A DNA stretch of 64,000 bases, taken from the NCBI GenBank assembly GCA_019055375.1, contig JAHQIW010007205.1, positions 171,594 to 235,593 on the forward strand, given 5' to 3'. Source of the DNA: Parelaphostrongylus tenuis (lineage: Eukaryota > Nematoda > Chromadorea > Rhabditida > Metastrongylidae). The notes beneath the pieces are model-generated. The model had not been told where the DNA came from and did no database searches. It saw only the letters and a program-made list of their open reading frames with translations. Position 1 is the first letter of the stretch. Every line of letters starts with the position of its first letter. The translations under genes were made by a program, and so were the position numbers. This document shows positions 40,601 to 55,417 of this stretch, piece after piece.

Positions 40601-43600
40601 AGCGACTATAAAGAGCACGGCGGTTCTGCTCTTAGGATTCTTTATCAGTGCTAAAACAACTGAACAAAAACCAATAGAGTTTTGTTATAAACCACAAAAA
40701 TTTTTTTTATTTTATCGTTTGTTTAGCAGTGTTATAATATTATAATATATGCAATAATGTTAAGTTGGTATGAAAAACTATGAACCTTGGACGGGCGTTG
40801 AAACAGCTTCTCACCTTTTTTGGAGACGCGTGCTAACCACCGCACTCTCGGGGCTCCTGTTCTGGTAATACTGTTTCTGTGATATTAGGTGTTGAGGCTG
40901 TCATTCACCAACCGTAAGGAGTTTGGTCCAGCAAGCACATATCGACATTAAACCTAGTTAAGCCGACATATATTGTTTAAAGTTTCGTCATTCTGAGCTT
41001 ACGCGTGAGATTGAGTCAGGCAAGACGACATCGTCATTAGAAGACTTTCCGCTTTCAGAGACGTGTTGAGAAATTGGATTGGAATGGGGTAAAATGGAAC
41101 TGCGATGGCTGACAACTGAACCAGCTTCAGTTCGCTGATGACGTAACTCTTATAGTATCAGACTCTAGTTAAGTAGAGCGAATGTCATCGGGTGATGCTC
41201 GTGGAACTTGTTTCCATTTTAATTTCAAAAGAGCGATGTTTATGAGAGCTGAATCGTTTCAAGCAGCGCATTCACACTGTTCACAGCGAATGTCTCGGAA
41301 TGCTCATCTATTGATCTATAGCTTGAGCAGTCTGCATAATGACGAGTCACTATCAGAAATTGGTATGATTAAGCAAACGATTCAGGGTCCTTAGAACTGA
41401 AGATGCCTCGAAGAGGAGGATGAACAAGAACGAGTGATTGCCAAGACCGATTATCTAATAATCTGGAATTGATCAATAGTAACACATTGTTTTTCCTGAC
41501 AAACAAATTGCGAGGTTGTTACTTATTTATTTCAACAGCTGACTCAACGGAGTTTGCATTCATTAGAGCAGGTAAATGTAGAGCTAGCTGATTACAACCT
41601 AGTCAACGAAATACTCCCATAATCCCGAAAGATGATTCGCGATTGTCTTCTCTCCAGCCTCTGAGTAAGGTGAAGTTTACCGTGACGTCAGCTGTAATAA
41701 ATTGTGTAATAATAACAAGCTCGTTTTTCAGTTGTCAGAAGAGCAGTGAGAAACTAGTGGCTCCGGTCTCATCTTTGATTCCCAGATTCTTCCTACTTTA
41801 GCACATGTATCGAAATCCTAGACGGTCTTTTCTATTAGGCGGAACAAATGAAGAAACGACCTTTTTTGCTGGATAAGAATTTTATCGGAGTGTTAGTAAT
41901 CATTCGAATTAATTTCGGGGACTGTGCATGCGTATTTTTTCAAAAGCTTTTTTACAGCACCGTAAGTTTTGCGTTCCTTACAAGCGTATTTATTGCAGGA
42001 TAGAGGTCTTTTCCTATATTATACGAGACCACTCGATAGAGTAAGCTTCGACAATTCCAATACTGCACTAATTTTCTGAAAAGACCGTTTCACCGCAGTA
42101 TAACAGCGAAAATAAGATTGAGTTTCAGATGTGCTGCGCATTTACTTGTCGGCTAGTGTTTGTTCATGGGTGTGAGTCGCAATGCAACTAATTGATCGTG
42201 CTGGCGCGACTCATATGTGTAGTGCTATTCTTATTATTGAATAGGATTAATTTCACTTTGAGATAAACTCTACTTAAAATTTGTGATTCTGATACAACAC
42301 GGTTTCCTCTACACGCGCGAATGCCTTCCGTGCTTTCTGCGAACTATAAGCGTGGCAGTAATAAAGTCGCGCGGCGGATATAAAATTGATTTTATCTTGA
42401 ATACTAAAGTCGAGATCCAAGTTGAGAAATATTGCTAACATTTTCACGAAAAGGTTTTGTCCAACCAAAAAGGTCGTTTCTTCCTTTTTTCCGTCTAACA
42501 GAAAAGAATTCCTTTTACTTACGTAAACAGGATAAGCAATAATTCCACACTGTTAAATGTACTGTTATTTATATTATCAGAGAAGGATAACTTACTGAAA
42601 TTTTCTTGAACATGACAGGATTAAATGAGAAATTTAGTGGCGTCTGGTTGGATTTTTAAAAAGAGGGTTGCGGGTGGGCAGTTGATGCATGATGTATATA
42701 AATTTCAGTACAAAAAGAATATTATATTTTCCTTGAACTTCAGAAGTTTTTCTGTTTCAGATCGATCACTTGAAAGCGACACGCATTAACGTTAGCATGA
42801 GTCTTTACCAGATTCTCGATGTTGTAAGTGAATTTTTTCTGACATGGATCGTTAGAAAATGAATCGTCTTTGTGATAGAACGTCGCTTCTTAATCCTGAC
42901 CACACACCAACTGAATTCTTAATTTTTCTTCTCGAATCTAATTTCTATCCATCTCTGTGCTTGTGCCATTTCAGGATGAACGCTCTCAGAGTATAATCGT
43001 AAACGTATGGATGGTTCAGGTGGGTACTCAGTTGAGCGCAAAATTTCGAAGCCTTAATTTACATAAAATATTATGTGCATAAAAAATCAACAGCTTCCAG
43101 AGTAGCTATTAATTTCAGCAATTTTGTTCCTGTTAGCTTTTCAATGCAAAAAGAATATTGATCAATGACTCCAATTTCTCTAAATGCTCTGAAATCTGGG
43201 ATTTTCTGTTGTATGTATAAAATAATTTTTTGCATGAAAGCTAAAGGATGAAAGCTATTGACACTGATTAATTCCTGAGAGGTACAGCATGCATTCGACT
43301 TTATCAAGCATCGTTTGAGATAACAGAATGCATGTGTGACCTTTAAAATAACTCGCGTGGCCTATTAATGTATCAAAGGCAGTGATGGTCGCAGAAAGGT
43401 CTGGTAACAGTTTACCGACCACGAAGAATAAGAAGACTTGAAAACCTTGAGCGCAGGATCGGACCATTAACCAGGCGCGCGGCAAGGCACCTCTAATCAC
43501 TGCCACGCACTCCCACAATCACGTAGTTGCAAAAATTTTTCTCGATGACGATCTCCGCACATAAGCACTGTACTTGAGGAATATTTAGTAACTTAATATT

Positions 43601-46600
43601 TATCTTCAAATTATCCAGTAATGTTAACATATGCAAAGCTCAAAACATCAGACGGGATTCAGCATGCGCCCCCAAAGAGGGTGAAGTGTGAGTTCAAATC
43701 CCGTTTGACGTTCAAAGTTTCGCATATGACTCAAATTATTGGATATGCCCTACTCTTGACCATTTATGTAGACTTCACTCGAAACAATAACAATGTGGTA
43801 GCATGAAAACATGTTCTGAGTCAGTTTTCACGAGGTCTGATATGGCCATTATGAAGTGCTAGACAGACTCCTGTTTCGTCCTTGCGGATTCGTTAGTAGC
43901 ACAGTTTCCCTCGACTAAGGCGATACCTTGCGGATATACCTCACTATAAAAGGATCGACGCCGAATAATAAATCACCGCAAGTGAGGTGACAAAATCCAC
44001 TGCAATGTGGTCACTGCAATGTCGAGGGATTTTGACACCTGTCTTGCGTTGGTTTATTATTCGGCGTCGATTCCTTTATGCAGAGGTATATCCGCAAAGA
44101 ATTGGCTGAAGCCAGGGAAACTGTGCTAATGATGAGTGCGAAGGACGAAACAGGCGTTTTTCTAACACTTTATAAGTGCCCATAACAGCCGTCATAACAA
44201 CCGGCTCATAACATATTATCATACAATATATATATATATATGTTATATCGTAAAATCGCTAAAGTGGTTAATTAAGAGAGTAATCTAATTATAAATACAT
44301 ATATCTAATATCTGTCAGCGTAATTGGGTTAGATTCCAATACCGGCCTGCCAGGCTTTAACCGTTGGCGGTTGGTTGCTGACAAATCGATACCTGCTGTC
44401 GAAGAAGCAATGATTGCAGATCAGGAGCGTTGTTAGTGTATTGCTTAGCACGCCCCCTCAGAAAGGGTAAGATGACCCCGCCTGACACTCAAATTTTGCA
44501 TATCACTCAACATTATTGGGTGCATATCTGTAATATCATACTATCGCTATAAGCAATTAATCAGAAAAGAATTATAGTCGATTGACTTCCAAATTCACTT
44601 CCAGGGGCACTTTGGAAGAGCGCAGCGGTGACTGCTTCACCGTATGTTGGGTGTAAACAGTTCGCCGTCAATTCCCCTATGCTACGGTATGTTCCAGCGG
44701 AACTGCAACTGACGAAGCTGGAAGGCCGAAACACGTGTCTTCCACTGTATAATTGCCCATGACAGATCTCATGAAAGGCCCAAAATACATTGTCAGATTA
44801 CATTGTTCTTGAGCAATGTCTTAGTATAGTCGATTACAATGTTTGCAACATTTCTTCCAAATTCTCCAAAAATGTGAGCTTCACATTCTACTCTATTTTC
44901 TATACGTTATAATCGCAAACTTATGAATCGGTCTTAGCGTTAGTGGGATATATGGAACTATGCATAATTTTTTTTTACGTACCTCTTCCTGCAATTTATT
45001 TCCGCGTGTACAGTTTCCTTCCGTACTTCTTGTATCACACCGATCATATCCGCATCATAAATATTGTAATAAACATTTTCCGAAGAAAACAATATATCCC
45101 TCTTAACCAGCGAAAATCTTTTATTTTTGGTGGATCCGCTCGTATGATTGGGTATCATATCAAGAGATTGTTGCTGTTAAGGAACCTATCAAGATCTCCG
45201 TGTTACCCATATGCAAGTGCCTAAATTCTGCAGTATTATTTTTTCCTACCAAATTATTACTGTTGAAACTGCTGCTAATGAGAAAGTGCTTGCTTTTGAT
45301 GGACACAACATACCATGTGCGTTGAGTTCAATGCATACCGCAGTGTAATGCTTTTTCAATGGAGGGCGCATTAGAGTGTCAAGGTTTTATTAGTGATTCC
45401 ATTAGAGTAATTAGACTTTGTTGTCTATTGTGAGTGGGTGTGCGTTGTGGAGAACAGCGAACCTTATTCATCTCCTTAATGGACATCCTATAACAAAAAC
45501 AATTACAATTTAACCTCAATTAAGGAAATAAAATAAAAATAGGATATAATAAAAAAATAAACAAATAAATAAATAAATAAATAATAAATAATAAATAAAA
45601 AAATAAAAATAAAATAATAAATAATAAATAATAATAAAAATAATAAAAAATAAAAAAATTTATAAAAAAATAAATAAGAAATAAAAAAGTAAATAATAAT
45701 AAATAAATAATAAATAAAAAAAATAAATAAATAAGTAATAAATAAATAAAAAATAATAAAATATAAATATATAATAAAATAATAGTAATATAATAATAAT
45801 ATAATAATATAATATAATAATATGAAATATAATAATAAAATAATATAATAATATAATAAAAAAATAGTAAATAATATAACATAATATAATATAATATAAT
45901 AATATTAATATAATATATAATATAATATAATATAATATAATATAATATATATAATATATATAATATATATATTTGTTATAATATATAATAAATAAATAAT
46001 AATAAAATAATAATTTATTTATATATAATAATTAATAAATAAATAATAAATAATGTTTATAATTTATATATATATATACAATTAGGATATAATTAAGGAA
46101 TCACGACATCTAACGCAATGTTAACAGTTCATGATGATGAAATAGATGTGGGATTGCCCCGAACCCCACTATTCACATAGGCATTATACAACGACATGAA
46201 CTACAGTATGCTATGACCACGATATCCTAGAGCCAGGAGAGGGCAAGTCGCAGCCGAGCTCCAGGTAGCGTCTGTCGACGAGCAGAACTGCTGTGGCGTA
46301 ACTCTTTCCCAGACTCTGTTTCGGTGTAGACTGTGAATAGCTTTCAGGCACAGTACTGCCTAAATCCTATGGTAAACAGTTCTTGGTTACCAATCAGAAG
46401 GCACGAGTCTTTGTTGTTGCGCGGACACACGACCGGCTGGTGTTTGAAACACAAGCTGGCTATTGTTGCACGAATGCATCGACCGGCTAGTGTGAGAAAA
46501 CCATAGTGATTATTTGTAAGTAGATACATGGATTGTCAAGAGCTTACGAGATAAGAAAAAATAGCAGTTATTCCGCTTAACAACTCCTATACGCACGTAG

Positions 46601-49600
46601 TGTACTAGCCGTAGTAGCAAATGCGACAGTATTACCTGAATAAGCGCATTCTATTTTTTTCCATTAATTAGGGGACTAAAATCTCTTTGGTGGCTATGCA
46701 GTTTTCACTACTTTTCAGGCTATCTTTTCATAAATTTTAAATGATTACCGCGTAATTAATGAAGTCACACTGTTCAGAACTGGTTCGATGAATTCCTTGA
46801 CTGGGATCCGCACGACTACGGTATGCTGAACAAAACTATAGTGCCTTATGATCAAATTTGGACTCCGGATACATACCTTTATAATAGGTTATTGTTTATT
46901 TCGTTCATGTTTAGAATGTAGTATTAATTATTTTTACTGACAAAACCGATAAAGTGCTGCTGAGCGAACTCTCAGCAAGAATGAAAACTTTCGGATCAGT
47001 TCGGTTTAAACTCATTTTCAAAGTACAACCTATCTTAAATACTAAAAGAAGGTCAGAGCTCGAACATTTCGATTCTAGTAAAGATGTTGTTATTTGTATG
47101 AAATTTTATTATGATCCTATTGCAGATGAAAGCCAATAAATTTAATTACTTCAAAAAAAAAGATTGATGCAATCAGGAATGAATGAGTAGTGCTCTGTTT
47201 TTTGGAAGCGCTTTACTAGTAATCGCAGAAGAAATTTCTTCTACAGCAGAAGAGACGGCTTTCAATGATGGCCCTCGTGGGCATTTCGAGTGTTCTGATA
47301 CTGCTCCGAAGCAATTTCAATACTCAGATGTTATCGCTCTTATATCTTAAGCCATGAACAGAACGATTTATTGAACAAAGGTTCCAGGGGAAATGAGGTT
47401 TCAGAGAAACTGCTTTTCAGGGAAAATGTATGAAGACCAGCAACTCCAGAAACATTAAATCGATTATAGAGAAAATGCGTTTGGTCAAATTTCAGCAAAT
47501 GCCTTGATATCGGTAGCCAGCATAGTATTCCCCGTGGAAAAACTGGTGTGCAAATGTTGAGTAATGACGTTGGCAGAGGTTAAATGATTAACATTTGTTC
47601 TACTTTGAATCATCTACATGAAAACAAAGACTGAAGACAACGTTAGTGTTTTGCCAACATATGGTATAGATTGCTTGCAAGGATCTTGCATGATTTTTTT
47701 CTCTTGTCTGGGATAGGCGAAGCTTATTATTGTGCAACTATCGCATTACTGAAAGTCAAATGTCGTATTCACGCATTTTAATAACTTCCTACAGCGACAC
47801 ACATTGATCCGACTGAAGGGGTATTTCGAACTAGAATATCTTCTTACGTCGTATTCTTTTTACACTGATTCCTTGGATGGTGATTAAATTTTTTCTGTGG
47901 AATACCTAGACATCATTGTTCTCAGTCTTCATCACATACATTTGCTGGCTATGAGTATAAGTGGCAATTCTTGTATTGCTGTGAATTGTGCAATTATTCG
48001 ACAGACTGCTTGAGGGCAATACAACAACTGGTGTTTGAAACGAAGAAAAGATAAGAATGTGTGGAAAATCTAATTTTCATTAATGGTTTTATAATGCTTG
48101 AAACATGCTATCGCTTTTCATGATGCTATAAAGTTACTCCTGAGAGTTTTTGAAAAGTTACTGCTATGTTATTATCGTCTTAAATGGATCTGATAAATTC
48201 TAGCTCTAATTGAGCGAATAGTTGGCAGATAATAAAAGAAATGGTGAGATCTCATGAGTGCCGCAATTTCAGTGAGACGCTTGAACGAAAGAAGACGGAG
48301 TCGATGATGAACGCGATTTTAGAAACGGGATTTTGGGCGAACGACAGTCGTGGTGCCAGGGTCCAGCTAATGTTTCCGGCCATCTATAAGCTATCATGTG
48401 CGATGAATGTAAGTATGTGCAGCACGTGAAATTCGATATCACGGTTTTCACTGTTTATCAGAGTTTTATATGGAACGAAGTTTGGAAATTGGGAAGAGGT
48501 AAATATTTTTGAAAGGCGGAAGTGAGGATTTTTCTATTGCTCTGTTGATTTTTGTAAAGTCATATATTTTCTGTCAAAAAGGTCTCAACAAATTATGAGG
48601 TGGATTGTTTTAGTAGTCCTAACGATCATGGTCATTCACCAAAAAAATATCTGAATTCTAGGTGCAGTGGTTTCCATACGATTCCCAGAATTGCACATTT
48701 GTCATCTCCAGCTGGACACACGACAAGGCTACAATTGACTATTGGGCCACATATTCAACCGTCAATTTGAAGAACATGGCTCGAAATGACGAGTGGGATG
48801 TCCTCAGTTTCGAGTTCGAGAGGGTTGAGGTGTGTATTTTAGGAACTGTGAGATGGGTTGCATTCTCGAATCTGATAGGAGAGTTAATGGTTTTTTTTTG
48901 CATGCTTTCATAATGTTTCTTTTTAACAATTGATTCTTTCCAAGGAATAAAATGAGATGAAGGAGATAAAGTTGTCGGCCTTGATCAACCTCAGAAAAAT
49001 GCACCATGTATTTGACTCCATCTGTAGCACCGTAGAGGTTTCTGAATGCATATTTGTTCTATGCAGTAATTTGTGGAGTATTTTGATACCTCAAGTAAGT
49101 GTTGCTATCCTCCATGACAAGTCTGTAATTATTTGAAAACCTCGGAGGCATAGAGATCTTGGTTTACTAGTGACGCTCAATCGACTCTACGATCAATCGA
49201 GTTCTAGCACTAGAGCGATAAACACCAAATTTATCAACCAGAAGTACTTAAATTTGCTTAACAGCACTCTTCAAGATATGTCCTATCAGCCTGAACATTT
49301 CTCCAGCTCTCAGGCAACAAACTAATACGACTTTGTGCAGAATTCTCAGGGCTTTCGTTTGGTACCAAATTTGTGCATGCTTGTCCTCATCAGGCAGCTC
49401 AACGAAGCCTTTATTGCATTTTGCTGCCTTACAAGTACAAACTGGAACGCGATGCACAGACCGTCTTTGAGAACATCAACCGTGCAAACTTCAAGGTTTT
49501 TTTTTGTCTAGGCGAATAGCGATTCGGTTCCTTACCGAGTTTCGCCAAGATGTGGCAGGTGTGGAGAAATTTGATCTCAAAGAAAGCCCAGAATTTTTGC

Positions 49601-52600
49601 ACAAAGTGGTGTTGATTTGTTGCCTGAGAGATAACAGAAATGTGTTCAGGCTGATGACGTATACTATGAATAGTGTTGTTAAACAATTTTAAGTGCTTCT
49701 TGATTAATGAATTTGGTGTTTATTGCTCAAGTGTCAAAACTTTAAGAAGACCTATTGATAAACGCGTTCACTAAGACAGCTATGATCAAGATTAACCATG
49801 AGATGTAAGATGGCATAAAGTAGAGCAAGAAGCTACATAGAGGCAAGTGTTCGAAATTTTTTGTTGTTTCTGAGGTTTAAATAATTGAACCAATTAGTGT
49901 GGAGGATTTAATTAGTTTTCTTTGAATTTTGCGCTATATTACCTATTTTTCCAGCAAATGTTCAAGTGCTGCGTAAATCCATGGGTGATGCTGTATGCAC
50001 ATTTAGTGATTCGTAGGAAGCCACTCTATTATGTCGTAAATCTGGTACGTTTCTTTATACTTTGGCATCACAAGTATTTTATGTACAACAGTATTATAAT
50101 AGTGGACTTATAATTGAATGTTATTGCCTAATGTGTTACAGTAAAATGTGTTGAACGCATTACTTGGATGCCGAATAACAAAAGTATAGGGTAACTTAAA
50201 GTTGCACATACAAGATCTTTCGACTTTTCCTTGAAATAGTTATAGTGAGATCTAGAAAACATTTTTTTTATTTCACCGCTTTTATAGCACTGATATGATG
50301 TAATGAGCTCAACTCCCACTTGAGGCTCTGAGTTTTGTATATCACTCAGCATTCTTGGCTGGTAATCAAAGTTGTGAATTTGTACTCAAGAAAAAATTGG
50401 TATATTTCTGTTTCTACTAGTCTTTTTTTACGGATACACTTAGTTTCACAGGAGTGGTAGAAATCACAATGACCGGTCCACACGATGCCCACTGTCGTTG
50501 CTCTTAGCTAACGCAGTTCTTATTCTAACTATTGTTCACTGCCTATTTTTTTACGCCAGAGCGCAAAGTGATTCATAACCACGAGGATGCTGAAATACGA
50601 GCGAAACTTGAAATCTGATTTTATCGTATCATGAACTCTGATCTCCACTATACCTCCTCTGGCCTGAGCGCGCCGAGAGGACATGATCGAGGCCCTCGCT
50701 CTCCGTTTCTCTCGTTAGATCTATTCGAAAGGGTATTAGGCGATTTGTAAGTCCGCGATTGCTGAATGATGTGTAACTAAATCTAACGAAAGCGATTTTT
50801 ATGAGGAAAAATGGTTTTTGAATGCTCCACTCACGAAGGCGAACATCTCCGAATGCTCCAGTTACGTCTATCTATGTTGTGAAATCAATATGATGAACGA
50901 CCTAGCTGCAGAGTTGAGCAGGAAGAAACGAGCAGCCTTGGAGAACGTTTAAGAGCATCAAGGATATAGTGAAGAGGGCAAAGAACATCCGACTCCGTGC
51001 CGACCTTTTCGACTCGATGATTATCCCTCCCTAACGTATGCAGCATGAACCTGGTCGCTACGCAAGCAGGATGGAGATCACTTGACGTTATTGAACACGC
51101 AGTCGTAAGGTCGATGCTAGAGTATCCCGTGTCTCGCAAATGAAAGAAAGATCTGAAGTTCCGACATAAGTCAACGATCGAAAATCAGAGAAGCCGTTTC
51201 TACACACCAGGATATCGAAAATAAGGTGGGCCAGACACGTGATGCACTTCAACGACAACCGATGGACGAGAGCGTTACGACTGAATTTCGCGGGATATCA
51301 AACGCTTCTACAAAAAGATCACCAACCCGTTGGTCCAAATTTTTCACGAAAGGCATAGAAGAAAGTGATCCGCTAATCCCTAGAGTGAGGAGAACCCATT
51401 GGGCTACTCTTACACGCGATAGGGAAAAGTGGAAGCGTTGCTGGTGCCCGCTCGAGACACTCGAAGACCAACGGGATCGCAGAAGAGACAGGTGCGATCA
51501 CTCCCGTGACTGTTGATTGCTACAGCGTAATAGAAGCCTATCTGAAATGCCGTCTACTCTTATTCTACTCTTTGTCGATACGGGAAAGTGTTTGATATCT
51601 TTGGAGTCGATGTAGTCCAAACAGCGCTCGTTGAACAAGTGGACTCGCATGGCTTAAGAATTTTAGATGATTGTTTCTGCAACGTAGAGATGTAAGACAC
51701 CATGTCTGTTGACCTCCCTTCATGCAAATAATAAATTCTTCACTAATCCATGATTCATCTCTGAGGTGACTTACCGTCGAAAAATAGTTCTACAAGAAAC
51801 TGGAAGAGACGTCAAATCAACCATCAATAGATGCCATCCTTATATGAGTGAGAAGATTACTGAATTCAAAGGTGGTTTTTTGAAGCCAATTATTGTCTGT
51901 TCGAAGTGAGGAATTGGGGCCGTACCAAGCGGTTGTGATGCTCGTCCCGGCGCGATGCGGAGCTGATCCCCACCCTCAGCACTTTACGGCAGTCAACAAC
52001 GAAAATCCCATAGAACACCAGATTCTCGAGATTGGAAGGAGACGTGCTTAACCATATTTCATGCCTTTCAAGAAGAAGACGAAAAATCAATCAAATACTA
52101 GAAGTACTGGGATCCGCACTGTGGAAAAAAAACTATGAGATTTAACAAATGAAGTGATAAGGTGAAGTGAAGTCATTATTGTTCGTTTTCTCCCGTTAAT
52201 TACTGAGACTTTTCCATTGAATGTATCATTGCTGTCAAAGAGTTGATAGGCTCGCACAATATCTTTGGTATATCCAATCAGTTATAGGTTTCCCTAAGTT
52301 GTCCTCTGTCGCTCAAATTTTGAAGCCTCTTGGAACTTTTTTTTGAAGAAGCTATTCACAACTTTCGTTTCTAGTGTTTTTTTTAAACCATTTTCAGATT
52401 TCAATATGCCAGATAATCACTTTTTGAGCCACACATGTGGTCTGTTATATATAGGGCAGACTTGTAGAGTTCGATACACGTGTTTCGACCTCGACATATA
52501 CCTCTCGTTTCGTCGTCTCATCAGCCGGGCGGTAACCTTTCGTCTTTTGCCAATCCTCTCAAGGTGCTCAGTCCCCTATGCTAAAAGTAGGCGACGACGA

Positions 52601-55379
52601 ATATTTTGCACCATTCATCGGGTGAAATTATCAATGAATGGACAGTGTTGTGCACTCCATTGCTCTTGGCTGGTATCTTCAATATATCATACCTCTCGTT
52701 TCGAGTGTTTTCTTAAGACCACGCTCAAATTTCAAATTTTTTCTTTATGCCAGATAATCTCATATTCATAACCTCTCAAACAGCAAAAGTAGTTCCTATG
52801 CATACAAGATTTCTTTCCTTCAGGTTGTTCCTACGTCTATAATCACAATCGTAGCCGTCACTGGTTTTTTCACACCAACGTCAACATCAAGTGAAAGAGA
52901 CGAAAAGCTGTGAGTTTCTTGGGAGCTTCTGCGATACAAACTCTAGCGGAGATAACTAGCCTCTCACTGACAGCACTTTATGTTACTGGGATTGATGAGG
53001 AAGGATTCAATAGTAGGTTAAGAGAAAGAATAGGTAGCTTGTCACTGTGGAGTAGTCGTTATAGTTAATCAATACTATTAAGATATCTGGGCATTAACAC
53101 ACTTCTCACGATGTCGATTATGATGCTCATGGTATGCAATCAGATGCCATCAACATCCACTTACGTTCCGTTAATGAGTAGGTAATTTGGCTCTTTTATT
53201 TCGTGGCATATCGGAGCTGCTAATTTGTTAAATTTTTTTGAATCAAAAAATACCTGCAGCTATGAAGTCGTTTGAAAATGAATAGGGACGCTTGTTAAAC
53301 AGAAGTGAAAATTACCCGAATACATGCCTGGTCGCCGCTTCACGGGTTCACTGGTTCTTATTGCTTCAAATGTCACTTTCTCGCAGAAAACTGTTTAGAT
53401 AACTCGTAGCGATTTCAGTGGTGAATGCATGAGAATCGTTTAGCTTCTGTGGCGATTGCTAGAATAGTTGAAGTTTGGTGACGATTGCGAATGAGTGTAT
53501 GTATGAGTATGTTAAGTGAACGGTGCGTACTGATTAGTCCTGCCACTCGGATCCTGATGAAATGGAACGAGCGGCGTTGAACGGTGATAAGTTTATCACC
53601 ATCAGTAAAGAACCTGCAATATACAGCAGCTGCACCAAGATCACAATCATATAACTTTACAATAAAGACATGCAACGCGATGGTAACGGCACATGATGAT
53701 GCAAAAGCTGTGAGCTTAAGTGTATGCTGCCGCGAACCCCAGATCCATAAATGAATCAGAGGGGCTACATAATGCGGAGAGCAGTAACTATACACATAGG
53801 TAAAATGCACGACAACATCAACCATGTTATGACCAGGACGATATAATGACCCAAGAAAGGTGAAAGCCACAACCGAGCTCATAGTGGCGTCGGTGTCAAA
53901 AAGTCGGCAAGATGGCACTGCTGTGGGCATGATTAATTTTTCGGCTATTCGCAGACTAACACCTCAGTTATCCTGCAGGTGTTAGTCTGTGAATAGCTTC
54001 CAAGCACAGTACGAGGCAGCTGCTGTGATTCATCTGTAGCTGTGCTAAGTCTGAAACTGGATTAATAGTCATGAGTTTGCAAAATAAAAAATAGCAGTTA
54101 TCCTCCAGAATAGCTGCTATACTACATGCGAAATTACTGAATCTAAAGCAGAAAAATACTATTTTCACAGTTTCAAGCGTTATTTTGTCACGCATACCTG
54201 TGTAGAACACATATAAAACAACCTAGTGTGGCGTTTTTGTGTTTGGGCTACGTATGTCCTCGATCCTTCTGAGTCTGGTGAATTGTTACCACACTGGCCT
54301 GGAGAGCATAATACCACCACTTGAAGCATCAATACTTTCCCACGAGTCGTTATATAAACCAAGTTTACATTCCACATATGTTGTTTCAGTTTCATTACCT
54401 ACCATCATATTGATCGTCGAAAGATTCGAGTAGCACTAGTGAAACTTTCATTCTTCTCCACCGAGTGCAAGAGTAGCCCGGTCGGTTCTTCTCATTCAAC
54501 GAATATGAGCATTGAATTAAGCATCTTATCCTTCTCAGAGGCTTTTCGTAGAGAACTCGACCAATGAGTCGGTGATGTTCCTGAGGTGCTTTTGACGTCT
54601 CGAGGAATCTTATCGAGAACGGCCTTCGTCAGTTGGCTGTCGTTAAAACACATTAAGTGTTTGGCCCACCTTATCGTCGACAGCCTGGCGTATAGAACAA
54701 CTTCTCGGCTTTTGATCGTTGGCGTACATCAGAATCTTAGATCCTTTTTCTTATTTGCGAGATATGAGATGCTCCTAGAATCGACATATCGATTGCGCGT
54801 TTAATAACGCCAAGTAATCTATCATCTCGCTTACGTGGCGGCCAGATTTTCAGAGCGTACACTAGGGCAGGGATGACCGAAAAGGTGCACAGGGAGTCGG
54901 ATGTTCTTTGTTCTTTTCATTACATTTTCGTTGCCCTTAAAAGCTGCCCAGCCGCATTCCACACGCTCAATTCTGAAGCTAAGTTGTTCATAATGTAATC
55001 TTTCCGACGTACGTATACGTTTGTAGAGCATTTGGAAATATTCATTCCGTTGATCGTGAATGACCTTCTAAACCAGTGAGTTTCTTATGAATATCATTTT
55101 TTGAATTCAATCGGAGACCTATTTTTCTACAAGCGCTGTCGATGTTGGCCTACTTTCGTTTTACTTGACTGATGCATGATATCAAGAAAGCAATGTCATC
55201 AACATAATGAGGATGATGCGATTGCCCAGAACTTCTTTCTATGACTGCTTCGCCTTCAACTAAGTCAAAAACCTTTTTATACTAATGGAAACGAGACAGA
55301 GGAATCCCTCACACCCTCGCGCGAGTTCAGTGATTCTTGTCTTTGCATACATGTATTATATATGTATATATATGCATAA

Positions 55380-55417
<38 letters not shown>

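Larger units (their letters stand above)
43833..44226. mobile_element. Fold-back element with hammerhead motifs in both arms, subfamily B
   Basis: Arms of about 150-180 bases. Left: ATGAAGTGCTAGACAGACTCCTG, GCGGATATACCTC, GGATCGACGCCGAATAATAAA. Right: the inverse (TTTATTATTCGGCGTCGATTCC, GAGGTATATCCGCAAAG). The GATCGACGCCGA block links it to the copies at 57747 and 62862. In the third receptor intron. Confidence 0.75.

Noticed and set aside
45520..45882. 120-codon open frame on the minus strand
   Set aside because: Lies in the A/T-only tract and consists of Leu, Ile, Tyr and Phe; repeat artefact.
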